Shown here: positions 12,601 through 24,109 of the stretch, piece after piece
Layout: every line of letters begins with the position of its first letter
Position numbering within the stretch: the first letter of the stretch is position 1
DNA from: Theristus sp. LFF4_11
Taxonomy: Eukaryota > Nematoda > Chromadorea > Monhysterida > Xyalidae
Length of the DNA stretch: 64,000 nucleotides
Direction: 5' to 3'
NCBI GenBank assembly: GCA_030248135.1
Contig: JASANC010001303.1
Span: forward strand, 31,798-95,797
Position numbers and translations under genes: made by a program
Notes under the pieces: generated by a model
Database searches by the model: none
Seen by the model: the letters and a program-made list of their open reading frames with translations, nothing else
What the model was told of the DNA's origin: nothing

Positions 12601-15600
12601 AGCTAGCTGCATCCGTGTACGTTCAATCCAAGATTTCAAGTCAGATACTGCTGCCTAAATAGGAATTTACACTTGGAATGCAGAAATATAAAAGTTTGAT
12701 CGTGAAACAATGAAAATATAAAGTTTATTATATACTATAGTTTAGATAATGATTTTTAACCTGGATTATAATGGTGTACGAGGTTTACCTGAAACATTTG
12801 CTGGCCTTGTGACTCTTCCAATAGCAACCGCCGCTCAACGGCTTGCCGATTAAGCTCTTGCCACATTTTTTCGAGCTCTTCTAATTTTTTTTCAATTGCC
12901 ATTGCCTGAGCCGGATTACTTTTCTTCACTTGCTCTGCAAGAGCTCTGAGTTGCGCCATTTGCGCTTCAACTGGTTTCAGTTCACGTTCCAGATTTTGGT
13001 GGCGGCGTTGTTGGGCCTAAATTGAAGTTATCTGATAATTCGGCATTAATAAATGTATTATTTAGGCAGCAAAAACTGCCACGTACTTGCAAACTTTTCA
13101 AATCTTTTGCGTCACAAGGCACATTCAGGAGATCAAATTTTTCGCCCATCCACGCGCGAGTCTCGTCGCACATCCGATTAAATGCTGCAACACTCTCGAC
13201 AGTTCCAAGAATACCAGCTTTATTCTCTCGCTTTCGGTTTAGCGATTTCCACCTGTTGTTAAAACATGATCACAATGTGGATTAACCTTTTTATAATCTC
13301 ATTATGAGCCAGTCATTTAAAATTAAAACTATTGAAGTAACTTACAATTCATTTATTTCTTGCTGACGATGTTTGATTTGACGTTTTTGACTATGATTTG
13401 ATGCAATCAATTCTTCCGCCATTAGATTGATGTTTTTCAGACGAGTTCCTCCACTTGCTTGCATATCACGAAGAAGGTTCTAGAAACAAATTAAAAACAA
13501 TCACGTCACTAACATTCTTTGTATTCACAAACAATCAGACATCATGAACAAGCTCACATCAAATTTTTTACGGCTGGATTCAACGTGTTCCACACTGGGC
13601 TCCTCGGCCAACAAAGAGTCTGTTTGTTTTGCCCAAGCCTCAAACTCGTCACATTCACGATAGAACGCATACAGTTTCACTGCATCTTCCAGGAATCGCC
13701 GGCGAGTCTGAGTTTCAAAATAACTCTTTAATATCTTTCTCTGACAGTTTTATTCAAAATCTTGAAAACTTCTCACCTCTGAAGCTTTCACAAGACCGCT
13801 GTACGCATTTGTCAGATTTTCTTGTCTTTCGACCACGCTATTTGTTTGTGATCCATCAGGTACGTCTGGATGTTTTTTCGATGGTGGTTCTCTTTTGCTG
13901 AGCTTGTTCGGTTTGACCGCTTGTTCAGAGATTGTTTTTGATGAGACTTCGCGAACGTAGTTAGCAGGTACGAATCCTTCATCGCCTTGGTCAGTGATAA
14001 CACGCCACCAGTCTTGGTTTGTCTTTTGCACTAAGGTCAAAATCTGAAATATAAACCAGTTTATTTTGTTGTTTTACCTCAAATTATCAATTGTATGAGA
14101 CTGACCTGTCCTTTTTTGACATCCATTCCGTGACCTTCAAATGAATACAACATCTTCACTTGCGGTACATGAGTTTCTTCGATAATAGTTTCGTTGTCAG
14201 CTGTATCATCTACAATTTGACTCGGCGAGCCACGCACCATCTCGGCTTTTGACAGCTCGGCAGCTAGTTCGTCTAGTCTCTCTATTTCATTACCATAAGC
14301 GTGCACCTGTGCAGGAATAAATTAACTTTGAAATACTGATTTATTTGACTTTTTGTAATGAAATGATACCTCTTCTTGTAGACGGTTGTGACGTGACAGC
14401 AAAGAACTAGATGATTGCCCATCACGGCCGTAGTCGTCTGAGCAAACGAGCGGCATTTTCTCCCGAATCCATGATTCCGCTTCGTTGGCATCCTACATTA
14501 CAGATACAAAACGACACGTTATTAGAACTATAGGTACAAAATAACACATGAATTTTGAAATGCTATTGTGACTTTTCATACGGCAAAATTAATGTGCTCT
14601 GTGTTCACTGCAAGAATAAAAACAAAAAGTTGAGAATCAAAATTGATATTACCGGTATTCTCGGACTCTCAGACTGTTTGTTAAAGTACAGTGTCGTTTC
14701 TGTTTGCCAATGAAAAAGCATGAACGACAACGAACTTGGAAATATTGGGACGCTTGTTGGGCCTCTTTAAGCCATTTTGCAACAAGCTGTGCAATTTGTC
14801 TCAGTTGATCCCATCGCTGCTGCAGACTAGCAATGCGCTCACGGAGCTCAGCTGATGTACCAGAAGGGACATGCGCTACCAAACGTTCACCATTCGACAG
14901 CACCGTTTTTGTGTGATTCCAGTGTGTTTGCATCTCAGTTTCGAGCGACTGAAGCAACAAATTCAGTTGTTGAATCATAATTAAAAATATTGTTTTGTTA
15001 ATTTTTTTTGGCCATATGCCCAACATTGGTTGGTCTGTGTTTTTTTCATTGTTTTGCACACTTGTTCTTTCCACCTGGTGCCTAATGTGCAAAATAAAAA
15101 TGAACAAACAGCAAAAAAAGAACAAGAAAGAATGCAAAAAATTGAAAACAGCCAAACCTTATAAAGCCTGTTTAGTTGATTGATTGCTGAAAGGTCACGA
15201 TTATTGAGCATATTGCTGCAGACTCTATATTTTTCCGCAATCCATGCTTCTTCTTCTTCGTGATCTTGCACAAACTGAAACAGCTCGCGGGCACGTTCTA
15301 AAGCTTCTCGACGCTGCTGACACAAATCCATCAATCTGTTAAGTATCACAGTTAAGTTAGCTTTATGATCAATAGTTGAATTGTAATGTAGTAGTGCAGA
15401 AAAAATGAAAAAAATGAAAAAAAAACGCAAACGCCTACCGATCGTAAGTCTGCTGTAACTCAGTGAATTTTCGTTGAAGGAGCTCATGCTGTTCACCTTT
15501 TGAGCGCACATAGGTTTGAGATGTCTCCTAAAAATTTTAGTTTTTAATGCTGTGAACTATGCATTAATATTTCAGAAAGCTGTATTGAACAGAAAGCACC

Positions 15601-18600
15601 TTGATATTAGCAAGCCAGTCACCCTGTGCTACAAGCTGCGCTTCAATGATGCTGTGCTTCTGCAGCAAATCGTCAACGCCCATAACGTGCTTGCCATGAT
15701 CGCGAGAGCGAACAGAAGGCTGAATAACAATAAAAGCTTTTGCTGTTCAAACATTGTACGCTTGTTGCAATAACTTTAGGAAACCCTATTTGTATTTTAT
15801 TTTACCTCGATGTGTTGAAATTCGGCCTGAAGCGCATCAATGTCCCGAAGCATGGTCATGAGGTCGTTGAGCGACATCAATGCTTTTCGGCGTTTTTCCA
15901 ACACAGTCAGTAAGGCAGTCCATTTGTCCAGTATGTCTCGTTCGCGGGCTTGGATTCTTTCAGCGCCGTGGTAACGCTCTTTTGTAAGTTCCGAACTCAT
16001 TATGGAGAGCGATTTGAAGCGATCTTCCTAAAGACAAAAAACCGCGTGCAAAGGAGGTTTTTCACTTGCTATGACTTGCAATGGGATTTTACCCTTGGTA
16101 TAATATCTGCTGAAATCGCTTCGTATTTCTTCACGCTGGCCTCAACCTGAGCGGCTGTCTTTCCGAAATCAGTATCCTCCAACACTTGTGTCATCTCACG
16201 CAGCCATGATTCGCGGAGCTTTGCTTTTCGCTCGAATTTTCGCGCAAGTTGTTCAAGACGTTCTTGTCTAGAAGTAACGCAAGTGAAATATAGTTAATTA
16301 AAATTTAAAAATAAAAAAATCCTGAATTTAAAATAAGCATACTTCATCAGCTCTTCGTTCAGAACAACATGTCTTGCGTGTTCTGACTTTTGCAACTCTT
16401 CCCAAGCGGTTTCAATGTCATGAAGCAGCAAACCATTTGGCGGATTGTACTGTTTTGTCCCCAACGCTTTGTATTTCGTTTGAATTGTAAAAAACAGCGC
16501 TTCAAGTTCACCCTTTTCTTTGTACCTATAAAGTATGTACATTGTTAATGCTTGTAATACACATGCTACATGTAAGTTATTTACCCCTGTATCCAACTTA
16601 AAACAAACAAAGAGTTAACATCCAATGAAAAACTTGCACTCACTTGGGCGGCTTTTGCACGGTTCGATATTCTTTGAATTCAGCCGTTTTGTCTTGCATG
16701 CCTTTCAGGGAATTTGGTAGCCGTCGATCATTGAGCTCGCGGATCTTCTGGTCAATCCAGTCCAGAAGATTTGTGCTCAGGGATTCATAGTCGTCACGCA
16801 ATGAGTCAGCGTTCATCAGTTGTCCAACAACCTGAAGAGTTTACATTTGACAATTATTTGTTTTTTGACGCAAAATTTTTAACGGAAATGACTTTGTGTA
16901 GCAAACACGCAGTTGAAGCAGACAAATACCACGGTGTGCGTCTACTTGGCGCATCCTCAAACAGGCAACTTGTCCGTGTTCAATTTTAATTACAACTAAT
17001 TACAATTAATTACAATAATTAAAAATATTTATTACAACATAAGTACCACCTTCCTTGCATTTTTATCTAAAGAAAGACAACTCAACCAACTCCAAAAACG
17101 CATTTACTGACCTTTGCCACACGTCTTGCTCCCGTTAGTTCGGTTTTTTGCTTTGAGAAATAGTGATAATACGTCGAGACATACGTCAACACAGATTTCT
17201 CGTCGGGTCGAGACACATCGATGTCTAAACAAAAAAGCTCATGCTTTATTTGTAACTTGCAAGTGTAGTTGCCAGACGAACAAAAACCACATAAACACAG
17301 CATTTTATTTGTTGAAAAATAATAAACATCAGCAAACGTCTACTCAATCAACACAAGAGCTCTTGTAAAATGTTTATAGTACCTTCCGCGTCCAACAGCT
17401 TTGCCAGTCCGAGTTCCCGTTCGGCGGTATCAAAGGCGTTATTCAAATTAGCAATGTGGTCGTGTGGATTGAGACTGTAGTAATCGAGGATCTCCGGTCG
17501 GTGCGCGTGAATCAACGCGTTGAATCCGAGGCCATTACGCCAGGAAGTTGTGAAATTTTCGATTTTCACATTCGAATAGCCGGCCGTTTTGCGTTGACAC
17601 CAGAGCAACAGAGCGTCTTTCGCGCGGGCACGTTCGCCTGACACCTGGCGCTCATCCTGTTTAGTTGTGAGTACAGTCGCTGAATGAATGTTATCAAATT
17701 TTTATGTTATGTAACTCAATGCATTTGCAGACGTAGAGTAGAAAGAAAACTAGTTTCAATCTTTGTGTGGAAATTCAAAATCGCCAAAGTAACTCGGCCC
17801 TATTTAGGAGTCTACTCGGATCACTTTACCAATTTTGAATTCCCGCGTCATGCAAGAAAGAAGACCTTCACCATTCTTTGCCTTAGATTACTACAAGCCG
17901 ACTCTCTCAGGTGACACGTTCACCAAAACCAAAACGATTTCAAGTAAAAAGAGCTATGAAAACGAAAAAAAAACGTTTGACACCAACCACTTCAATTTCA
18001 ATGTCTTCAATTTGGAAACGGAGAATAATCGTCCATATCAAGCCAAGAATAAGGCGTTCGTTGCCATCCAGAATATCTTCGGCGCCGATGTTCTCAAGCT
18101 GAAATATGGAATGGTCGATTAAACATGGCAGCTTTTTTCAGGGTCAAAGGAGCGCGCGAAATTTGAATGAGAAAAAAGACGTTTAGAAACGCAACTGTAT
18201 GTCAGTTTTGTTCTTTATGATCTGATACAATATAAAAATTAGCAATTCGTTCAACAAAAAAAACAATCAGCGAACCTGGATTTTCTTCTTTTTCAAGTAG
18301 TCGAGCACTTTGTTCAGGTTCTCGATTTTCTGAACGCGCATTCGTCCGCGGTTCGGTTTGCCCAGTTTGTCACCGGAGATAATTTCGAGCAGCCGCATCA
18401 GCAGCACACCGTCGCTGACGTCCGTGAACAGATCGAGGATCTCGAGATGTGCCTTGAACAAAGGAGTTGTTTGTTTGGTTCATTATGGCATTCGGAAAAC
18501 GTGAGAAGACTTGTCACCCTCGTGGCCTGGTGGTAGCGCGTTAGACTGTTTGTGCGTTTTGGGGGATTCTGATTTCTAGGCCCGCCGATGTGTTACCCAT

Positions 18601-19570
18601 AATGATAGAGAAAACTCGATGGATACCCTCGACTCGACGGCGTTCTGTACGCTTTTCTGGGTTAGCGCTCGATAAAAACATCGTCTAAAATCCCAACCAC
18701 AACAACGAATGACAAACTGCTTTCTGTCACTAATGACTGCAAACATGTCGAACAAACGAACGATTTTAGCTATGTGACTACAGTTCGAGTCTTTTTGATG
18801 TTCTATCGCCGAATTGTGAGGTTGGGTGATTTCTCAAACTGTGCTTCTGAAAATCGGTAAGCTGAATGAGGAATCTAACCCAGGTATTGTAATATCAACT
18901 TTTCAGGTTCTGCGACTCATTGCGTGTGCAGACGTTAGAAATAAAACTGTTTCAATCTTTATGTGACAATTCAAAATCGCCTAAGTGACTCAGCCTTATT
19001 TAGGGGACTCGATCACTTTGCCAATTTTGAATTCCCACGTCATGCCTATCTATTTAGGCACGCATTGAGTCTCGGGCCCAAAATAAAAGGTAATAACAAG
19101 AAAACCACAATGTTTAACGTTACCCTTGACAAAAAGGAGTTGCACCATTTGGTGAACGTCTTCTTCTGAATGTGCACCCGCTCATCCTGCAGCTGCTTGA
19201 TGCGACCACGCTCAAAGTACAATGTTGCATCCATGTAGTCCATGTCGTCGTCGAACTGTTGCTGCGCTTGGTGGTCGAGCTCAATGCTCGCCTCGCGACT
19301 CCCGCCGCTGTGGTAAGTGAAGTTGCTGTTGTGGTAGTTGTGGGCGCCCGGTTGCTGGCCGTTCACGTAATAGCTCGCGTTGTTGTTGTTGCCGCCGCCA
19401 CTGGCTTGTTGACTTTGATATGTCGTCTGCGGAAGATTGGAGTTGTAGTCGAAATTGTTGCGGCTGCCGGCGACTGCTTGCTGCTTGCTTCGACTGTTGC
19501 TCGAGAATTGTGACGAATCGGGGTTATACGCGGCGAAGTACTGACCGCCGCCCGGGTTGCCCGTCGCCAT
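721..19570 (-). CDS. sma-1: Beta-heavy spectrin (SMA-1/Karst type), 3'-truncated by the window
   Basis: Large actin-crosslinking protein of the apical spectrin membrane skeleton; in nematodes the family shapes epithelia during embryonic elongation. The start codon is at 19568-19570. I assign 55 exons summing to 11,037 nt (3,679 codons) with consistent phases. Order: a 125-residue Gln/Asn/Gly-rich N-terminus; CH1 (about residues 126-245) and CH2 (246-374); spectrin repeats; an SH3 domain (about 917-975) inside the fifth repeat; then repeats to the window edge, about 30 in all. An SH3 in repeat 5 together with N-terminal CH domains separates beta-heavy from conventional beta spectrin (no SH3, 17 repeats) and from alpha spectrin (no CH pair). 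The last exon ends in the Lys/Glu-rich segment that normally follows the final partial repeat. One intron appears to use a GC donor (10730). No frameshift or stop was seen. Confidence 0.96.
4067..9294 (-). CDS. sma-1: Beta-heavy spectrin exons 31-45: distal repeats
   Basis: Exons 9149-9294, 8935-9049, 8542-8832, 8045-8269, 7840-7968, 7395-7685, 7143-7307, 6787-7062, 6554-6675, 5741-6266, 5311-5430, 5014-5211, 4785-4943, 4543-4707 and 4067-4478. Exon 40 (5741-6266) is the largest, 526 nt, covering more than one repeat. All exons show coiled-coil heptads with the conserved Trp of helix A ([30 protein letters not shown]). Introns are mostly 50-160 bp; the one at 5431-5740 is longer and holds a C-rich segment. 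Confidence 0.9.
5505..5690. other. GC/C-rich segment inside a spectrin intron
   Basis: Within intron 40 (5431-5740). It contains runs such as CCCCCCTCCCC and a CT microsatellite, unlike the surrounding AT-rich intron. It has no open frame continuous with its neighbours and is probably an old insertion. Confidence 0.35.
9382..13707 (-). CDS. sma-1: Beta-heavy spectrin exons 17-30: central repeats
   Basis: Exons 13558-13707, 13346-13479, 13087-13252, 12789-13016, 12442-12654, 12030-12200, 11502-11633, 11276-11407, 11042-11188, 10731-10963, 10473-10634, 10199-10385, 9732-10078 and 9382-9649. Each block shows spectrin-repeat signatures such as [38 protein letters not shown] and [18 protein letters not shown]. 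Exon 26 (10731-10963) ends TTGCG before GCTAGT: reading it as a GC-AG intron preserves the frame into exon 27 and gives the expected [13 protein letters not shown]. Confidence 0.9.
11640..12029. other. Long spectrin intron with short internal repeats
   Basis: Intron 22. It contains a short GCGACCCG-AAT-like motif repeated at about 11695-11745 and GC-rich CGGCC words around 11915-12000. Nothing coding is seen; it looks like a decayed mobile element. Confidence 0.3.
13777..14306 (-). CDS. sma-1: Beta-heavy spectrin exons 15-16: SH3 domain in repeat 5
   Basis: Exons 14106-14306 and 13777-14043. The SH3 domain starts with the ALYDF-like [18 protein letters not shown] at the end of exon 15 and continues in exon 16 with [15 protein letters not shown] and GFVPANYV, keeping the paired Trp and the PANYV motif that line a proline-binding groove. 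It is followed by a basic Ser/Lys/Pro-rich linker before the repeat resumes ([14 protein letters not shown]). Beta-heavy spectrins carry the SH3 in the fifth repeat, so this is the diagnostic part of the gene. Confidence 0.95.
14370..16831 (-). CDS. sma-1: Beta-heavy spectrin exons 6-14: first spectrin repeats
   Basis: Exons 16644-16831, 16343-16525, 16093-16267, 15806-16027, 15600-15719, 15439-15527, 15158-15335, 14736-14948 and 14370-14492. They encode triple-helical repeats of about 106 residues with the usual helix-A Trp (for example [19 protein letters not shown]) and D-Y-G signature ([10 protein letters not shown]). The first part after CH2 keeps the linker and partial dimerisation-type repeats. 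At the exon 12/13 junction the heptad pattern is a few residues short (RLYK then SLETEM), so a tiny extra exon or another acceptor is possible there. Confidence 0.9.
17112..19570 (-). CDS. sma-1: Beta-heavy spectrin exons 1-5: N-terminus and actin-binding CH1-CH2
   Basis: Exons 19124-19570, 18276-18452, 17988-18098, 17383-17656 and 17112-17224. Exon 1 holds a low-complexity head rich in Ser, Asn, Gln and Gly and then the conserved start of CH1 ([16 protein letters not shown]). Exon 2 continues CH1 with the actin-binding [17 protein letters not shown] stretch, and exon 3 has [18 protein letters not shown]. Exon 4 opens CH2 with [16 protein letters not shown] and [20 protein letters not shown]; exon 5 ends it with [14 protein letters not shown]. 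The two CH domains bind F-actin. The exon 3 donor could be GAA|GTGG or GTG|GTTG, one codon apart. Intron 1 (18453-19123) contains a SINE. Confidence 0.95.
18513..18708 (+). repeat. tRNA-derived SINE, copy 1
   Basis: Begins GTCACCCTCGTGGCCTGG and contains a TGGCCTGGTGGTAG box A. Its box B region is degraded compared with the other copies. The body with AGAGAAAACTCGATGG and TTCTGTACGC follows, and the element ends in a CAACCACAACAAC tail. It lies in spectrin intron 1, antisense to the gene. Confidence 0.8.
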
Positions 19571-22184
19571 CGTGTTTCACGACGATATAAACAACGGTGA
19601 AAGTGTGCTGGTGATTTGATTTGGAACGTCTTTGATCAGTAATAGTGGAACGATATGTTGATGAACCTGAAAAAGGAGTTGAAACGATAATGATCGCGAA
19701 AGTTCTGTGAAAGTTTCCAGAATAACTTTTTTTCTGGTTTTTTAATCAAGCGGAACCAAAAACAAGAAACAAACCAGGTCAAAGTCACTAAAGCCAGAAA
19801 ACTAGCCGATGAATTTCACATTTTTAAACAAAAAAATCAAAACCAATTGATTCACACAACAACATACATAACAACAGAAACAGCAGAAAAAACGACAAAA
19901 CACTTACACTAACAGAAAATATATATGCAAAACATAGCCTCAGACAGATATGACGATCAGTATGTAACAAGTGTGTGCTCTTAGTACAGTGTATGTGTGC
20001 TGCTTACGCGTGAATTAACCACAAACAGCAGCGCGTGTTGTGCATGTGGACACGTGGTTGCGATATACACAGACGCCATGCTACATACACACTTTGCTAA
20101 GGCCAAAAACACATCTCGGACACACCTAACCACCGAAGTTGCGCCGGTTGTATGTACAGATGCAACCCCGAAAAACGTACTATAGATTTGTATGCGTCGC
20201 GCACTCTCTGCGGGGCTTATAACGTTTTTATGAATGTATGATTTGGCGCATGTACATTGTACGTACATGTACAAGTATTTGCATCCTTTTATACATTCTG
20301 TTTTTGCATTTGATCATGTGAATATTTTTTGAGGGCCCTTTCTCAATCATTAATGGGATAACTGAAGAAAAAAGATATAAATGGGTAAACGAAAATGCCA
20401 AAGGTGCAGGGTATTTTTTTCTTCAGTAACCCATGGATCTTCATAATTTATCGGAAAGTGTATGTCAAAAAATATAGCATAATGTATTAGCCTGTTATAC
20501 GGAACGCTTGATGGATCGATAAATATAACAAAACAGAGAAACGAGAAATAAAAACGATAATTTCCAGTAACAAAAAAAAGTTTGTTAAAAAAATGCCGCG
20601 CAATAATGAAATGAGAGGCACATGCGCACGCTTGTGCAGTATGGTAGAATGCAAACCTGAAGGTCGTTTCAATGCTTGTTTGCAATGTCAATCCAACCAA
20701 AGCAATGTCTGCTGCTGTGTACCTGGGTGGAAAACGGACCTTGGTTATGGACGTGCATGTACTGCAAGTTTTTTTTTACATTTTTTGCAAAAATTCTAAA
20801 ACTTGAAAAAATTAGCCAACAAATAAATGACGCTAGACAGAAAATCAGATCAAACTTATAGATTTTGCGGTTTCTTTCACTCATCGGCCGGGTAATAATA
20901 ACATCAGCAACAATCTGGAAGCAACGATTTGTGAAATTTGTGTGACTTTTATTATTATTGAAAAGTGGAGGAATTTTCATAAATGTGTGTGCGGTATACG
21001 TAAGAATCCTATTCAAATTCGCATGTCGTTGTGGCGACGGGAAATGTCAACAAAACGGCTGATATTATTCAAAGTCGCTTTTCAATTGAAAGCTGCAAGA
21101 AACGGGCGCTTTTTTCGCCTTTGTGGACAAACGGTTGTCACATAACAGAGACTGATTTGTTCCAAGATGTGCAGCAAAAATGTTCTTGTTCTGATATTTC
21201 TAAAAAATTGCTTTTTATGCTTGAAAAAAACAAGGTTGTGGTCAAACAAAATTGAATGGCAATGTAATGAGAACAACCAACGAATGTTTGATCTGTTCTG
21301 TATGTAAATGGAATTAGGAAAAAAGCAAAAAGCTTAATTTTTGAGTCGCTGCATATGATGATTCACTTGAAAGGGCAGACAATAATTCTTGGACAAGGCA
21401 AGACCATGGTTTCTTTTTTATGGATTCTTTGTTCTTCGAACCTTTTTTATTCTGAAAAGAAACCACCGAATCATGCGGATGCGCGAGCGAGCGCAGCGAG
21501 CGGAGAGCGCATCACGCATAATATGAGCCGTTATACCCCAGCGCGCTTTTTTCAAATTTGCTCGCTGCCTCCAGCGAGCATAGTATAAGCCACAAACTTG
21601 GCTCTGTGCACACGAAACGAACACCCAAAGTTGTGTTCTGAGCCGCGAAAAAATTTTCATCGGACGACTTTTCATACGCTGTAGACACGAAAAACCTATT
21701 CTGAAAACAGTGTTACTTATTTTTCTTGGTATTTTTTTTTTCAGGTATGTAATCAACATGTGTTCGCCCTTTCAATTTTTACCTGCGACACTTTCACAGG
21801 CGAACAAAAATGTTTCCTGGGGTAATTTCATCCGTAGATTTTGCTCTTTGGGTTAATTTTTTGCCCCGACCTTGTTTTTGGGTAAAAATTGGGTATTTTT
21901 AAAAGTTCGCAGGGTTTTCACCTGGTTTTAAGTGTTCGCTCTTTCAATTTTTAGCTGGGACACTTTCACAGTTGAACAAAAATGTTTCCTGGGGTAATTT
22001 CATCCGTAGATTTTGAAAAATTAGTTTATTTTTTTGCCCGGGCACTTTTTTGGGTGAAAATTGTGCATTTTTTGAAAGTTCGCATTTTGACTGGATATCA
22101 GTTTTTCACTCTTACAAATTTTGTCTGAGCAACGAAAAATAACAGGAAAAACGTCTAGTCCGTGGGAATTCAATGCGCTAATCA

Positions 22185-23050
22185 CGGATTTTGGGTTAGT
22201 TTTCTTACGTGAGCAACTCTAGATGCTGAATCGTGACGATTTCGGGCGAATCGGCCGTGGTAATTGGCGAAATCGGTCCAGAAACGAAAAAAAAGAAAAG
22301 GGTGTTTTCCAGGGTAATTCAATGCGCTGATCACGAATTTTGGGTTAGTTTTCTTACGTGAGCAACTCTAGATGCTGAATCGTGACGATTTCGGGCGAAT
22401 CGGCCGTGGAAATTGGCGAAATCGGTCCAGAAACGAAAAACAAGAAAAGGGTGTTTTCTAGGGTAATTCAATGCGCTGATCACTAATTTTGGGTTAGTAT
22501 TTTTATGTGAGCAACTCTAGATGCTGAATCGTGACGATTTCGGGCGAATCGGCCGTGGAAATTGGCGAAATCGGTCCAGAAACGAAAAACAAGAAAAGGG
22601 TATTTTCCAAGGTAATTCAATGCGCTGATCACGGATTTTGGGTTAGTTTTCTTACGTGAGCAACTCTAGATGCTGAATCGCGACGATTTCGGGCGAATCG
22701 GCCGTGGAAATTGGCGAAATCGGTCCATAAACGAAAAACAAGAAAGGGGTGTTTTCCAGGGTAATTCAATGCGCTGATCACGGATTTTGGGTTAGTTTTT
22801 TTATGTGAGCAACTATAGATGCTGAATCGTGACGATTTCGGGCGAATCGGCCGTGGAAATCGGCGAAAACGGTCCAGAAATGAAAAACAAGAAAACGGTG
22901 TTTTCCATGGTAATTCATTGAGCCAATCACGTCTTTTGGGTCAGTTTTCTTGCGTGAGCAATTCTAGGTACTGAATCGTGACGATTTTGGGCGAATCGGC
23001 GGTAGAAATAGCATATGCGAAATCGGCCTAAAAAACGAAAAATGAAAAAC
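22185..23050 (+). repeat. 149-150 bp satellite array, copy A
   Basis: Six consecutive units; the anchor GTGACGATTTCGGGCGAATC (once GCGACG, and diverged in the last unit) recurs at about 22232, 22382, 22531, 22680, 22829 and 22979. Each unit contains an imperfect dyad, CGATTTCG followed about 25 bp later by CGAAATCG. Confidence 0.9.
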
Positions 23051-23103
23051 CTGAGTCGAACTGTGATTTTGGTCCGACCTTCGGGGCTTATGTAAAAGTC
23101 AGT

Positions 23104-24109
23104 TTTAAAAATGCGGGAGACGATATAAAAGGAGGAATATGGCCTTGTGTAAGAGTGAAAGACTTGGTGACAACGCTTTTCAAGTCTCTAATGTGGTACA
23201 CACGGATACAAGTACTAAGAGTCATTTTTTGCGCCGCGTTTGTTTGTTTGTTTTTAAGCACGCCCCCCACCGATTCCGGAAACCCGAAGGTACCAAACTG
23301 CGGTGGGATTGGGGAATGGACGGCTCACCATCCTGTGGAACCAATATCCTCGCCATGTGAGGGGGACAGCCTCTAAGCCCCGCTCTGTCTTGGGGGGCAC
23401 CAGTGATCTTAGCCCGATTTCGGTTTCGGTGGCCTGCGGTCGCTATATCCCCGGAGGGCAGCGAATCCGAAACTTTCGTTTTCGTTTTCGTTTTGCTGAA
23501 AAGGTAAAATTTGAAGTTATTTATATTGTCCTTTGATTTAATTAAAATAGCCTGTGGATTCTTAATTTGTGAAAAACAGAAAAATCAGAGATTGCAAAAC
23601 ATTTTGCATGTAGCTTTTTCGTTGTTGTTAACGTACGCACCGCTGTGTACACACCAGCACCAGTGACAAAAAGGAGTTGTCTTCCATTGATTTTCACCTT
23701 TTTTACCGGTGTCAACTTCAACTAGTGTGGCAAGATAAACCGTCTGTCCCGTGAGTCATTGCCTTTGCCACAGGAGACCTTGCGTTCCGCAATGCTTCTG
23801 CGGTACAATTTGTCCTGGACAAACCAGTGTCAGCGAGCTAAAGTCTGATTGTTATTTTAGTAGTTTTAGTGGTCGCTAACTGCCCGAAATCCGCAAATGT
23901 CAAAGTTTCATTTGTCTACAATACAAAGTACGAGGGTTGCCATGTGCAACCGAAATCATAAATAAACGGCGCAAAAATATGGCTCTTATGTACTTGTATC
24001 CGTGTGTACCACATCAGAGACTTGAAAAGCGTTGTCGAGCCAAGTCTTTCACTGCTTACACAAGGCCATATTCCTCCTTTTATATGCGTCTCCCGCATTT
24101 TTAGATAAT
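23104..24109. mobile_element. Long-TIR element, copy A (about 1.0 kb)
   Basis: About 150 bp terminal inverted repeats. The left arm begins AAAATGCGGGAGACG with small deletions; the right arm ends CCCGCATTTTTAGATAAT. Both arms contain TATAAAAGG (one base-altered context on the left) pointing inwards. The interior has a C-run, a GC-rich structured block near 23300-23470 and the CGTTTTCGTTTTCG repeat. No protein-coding frame is recognised. Confidence 0.8.

Larger units (their letters stand above)
21469..24109 (+). mobile_element. Composite repeat, copy A (left module + satellite + long-TIR element)
   Basis: Starts at ATCATGCGGATGCGCGAGCG, the same left edge as the copies at 30469 and 55391. The left module (to about 22180) includes an AT-rich segment duplicated in tandem (about 21758-21945 and 21945-22130). 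The satellite array follows, then a conserved bridge with CCGACCTTCGGGGCTTATG, then the TIR element 23104-24109. No transposase frame is present, so it is non-autonomous. Confidence 0.75.

Noticed and set aside
20593..20799. 68-codon Cys-rich frame (ten cysteines)
   Set aside because: No signal peptide, no recognised cysteine pattern, and a longer minus-strand frame overlaps; most likely chance.
22185..23050. CRISPR-like array
   Set aside because: Regular 149-bp units are repeated in full, without short repeats separated by unique spacers, and the DNA is eukaryotic; it is a satellite.
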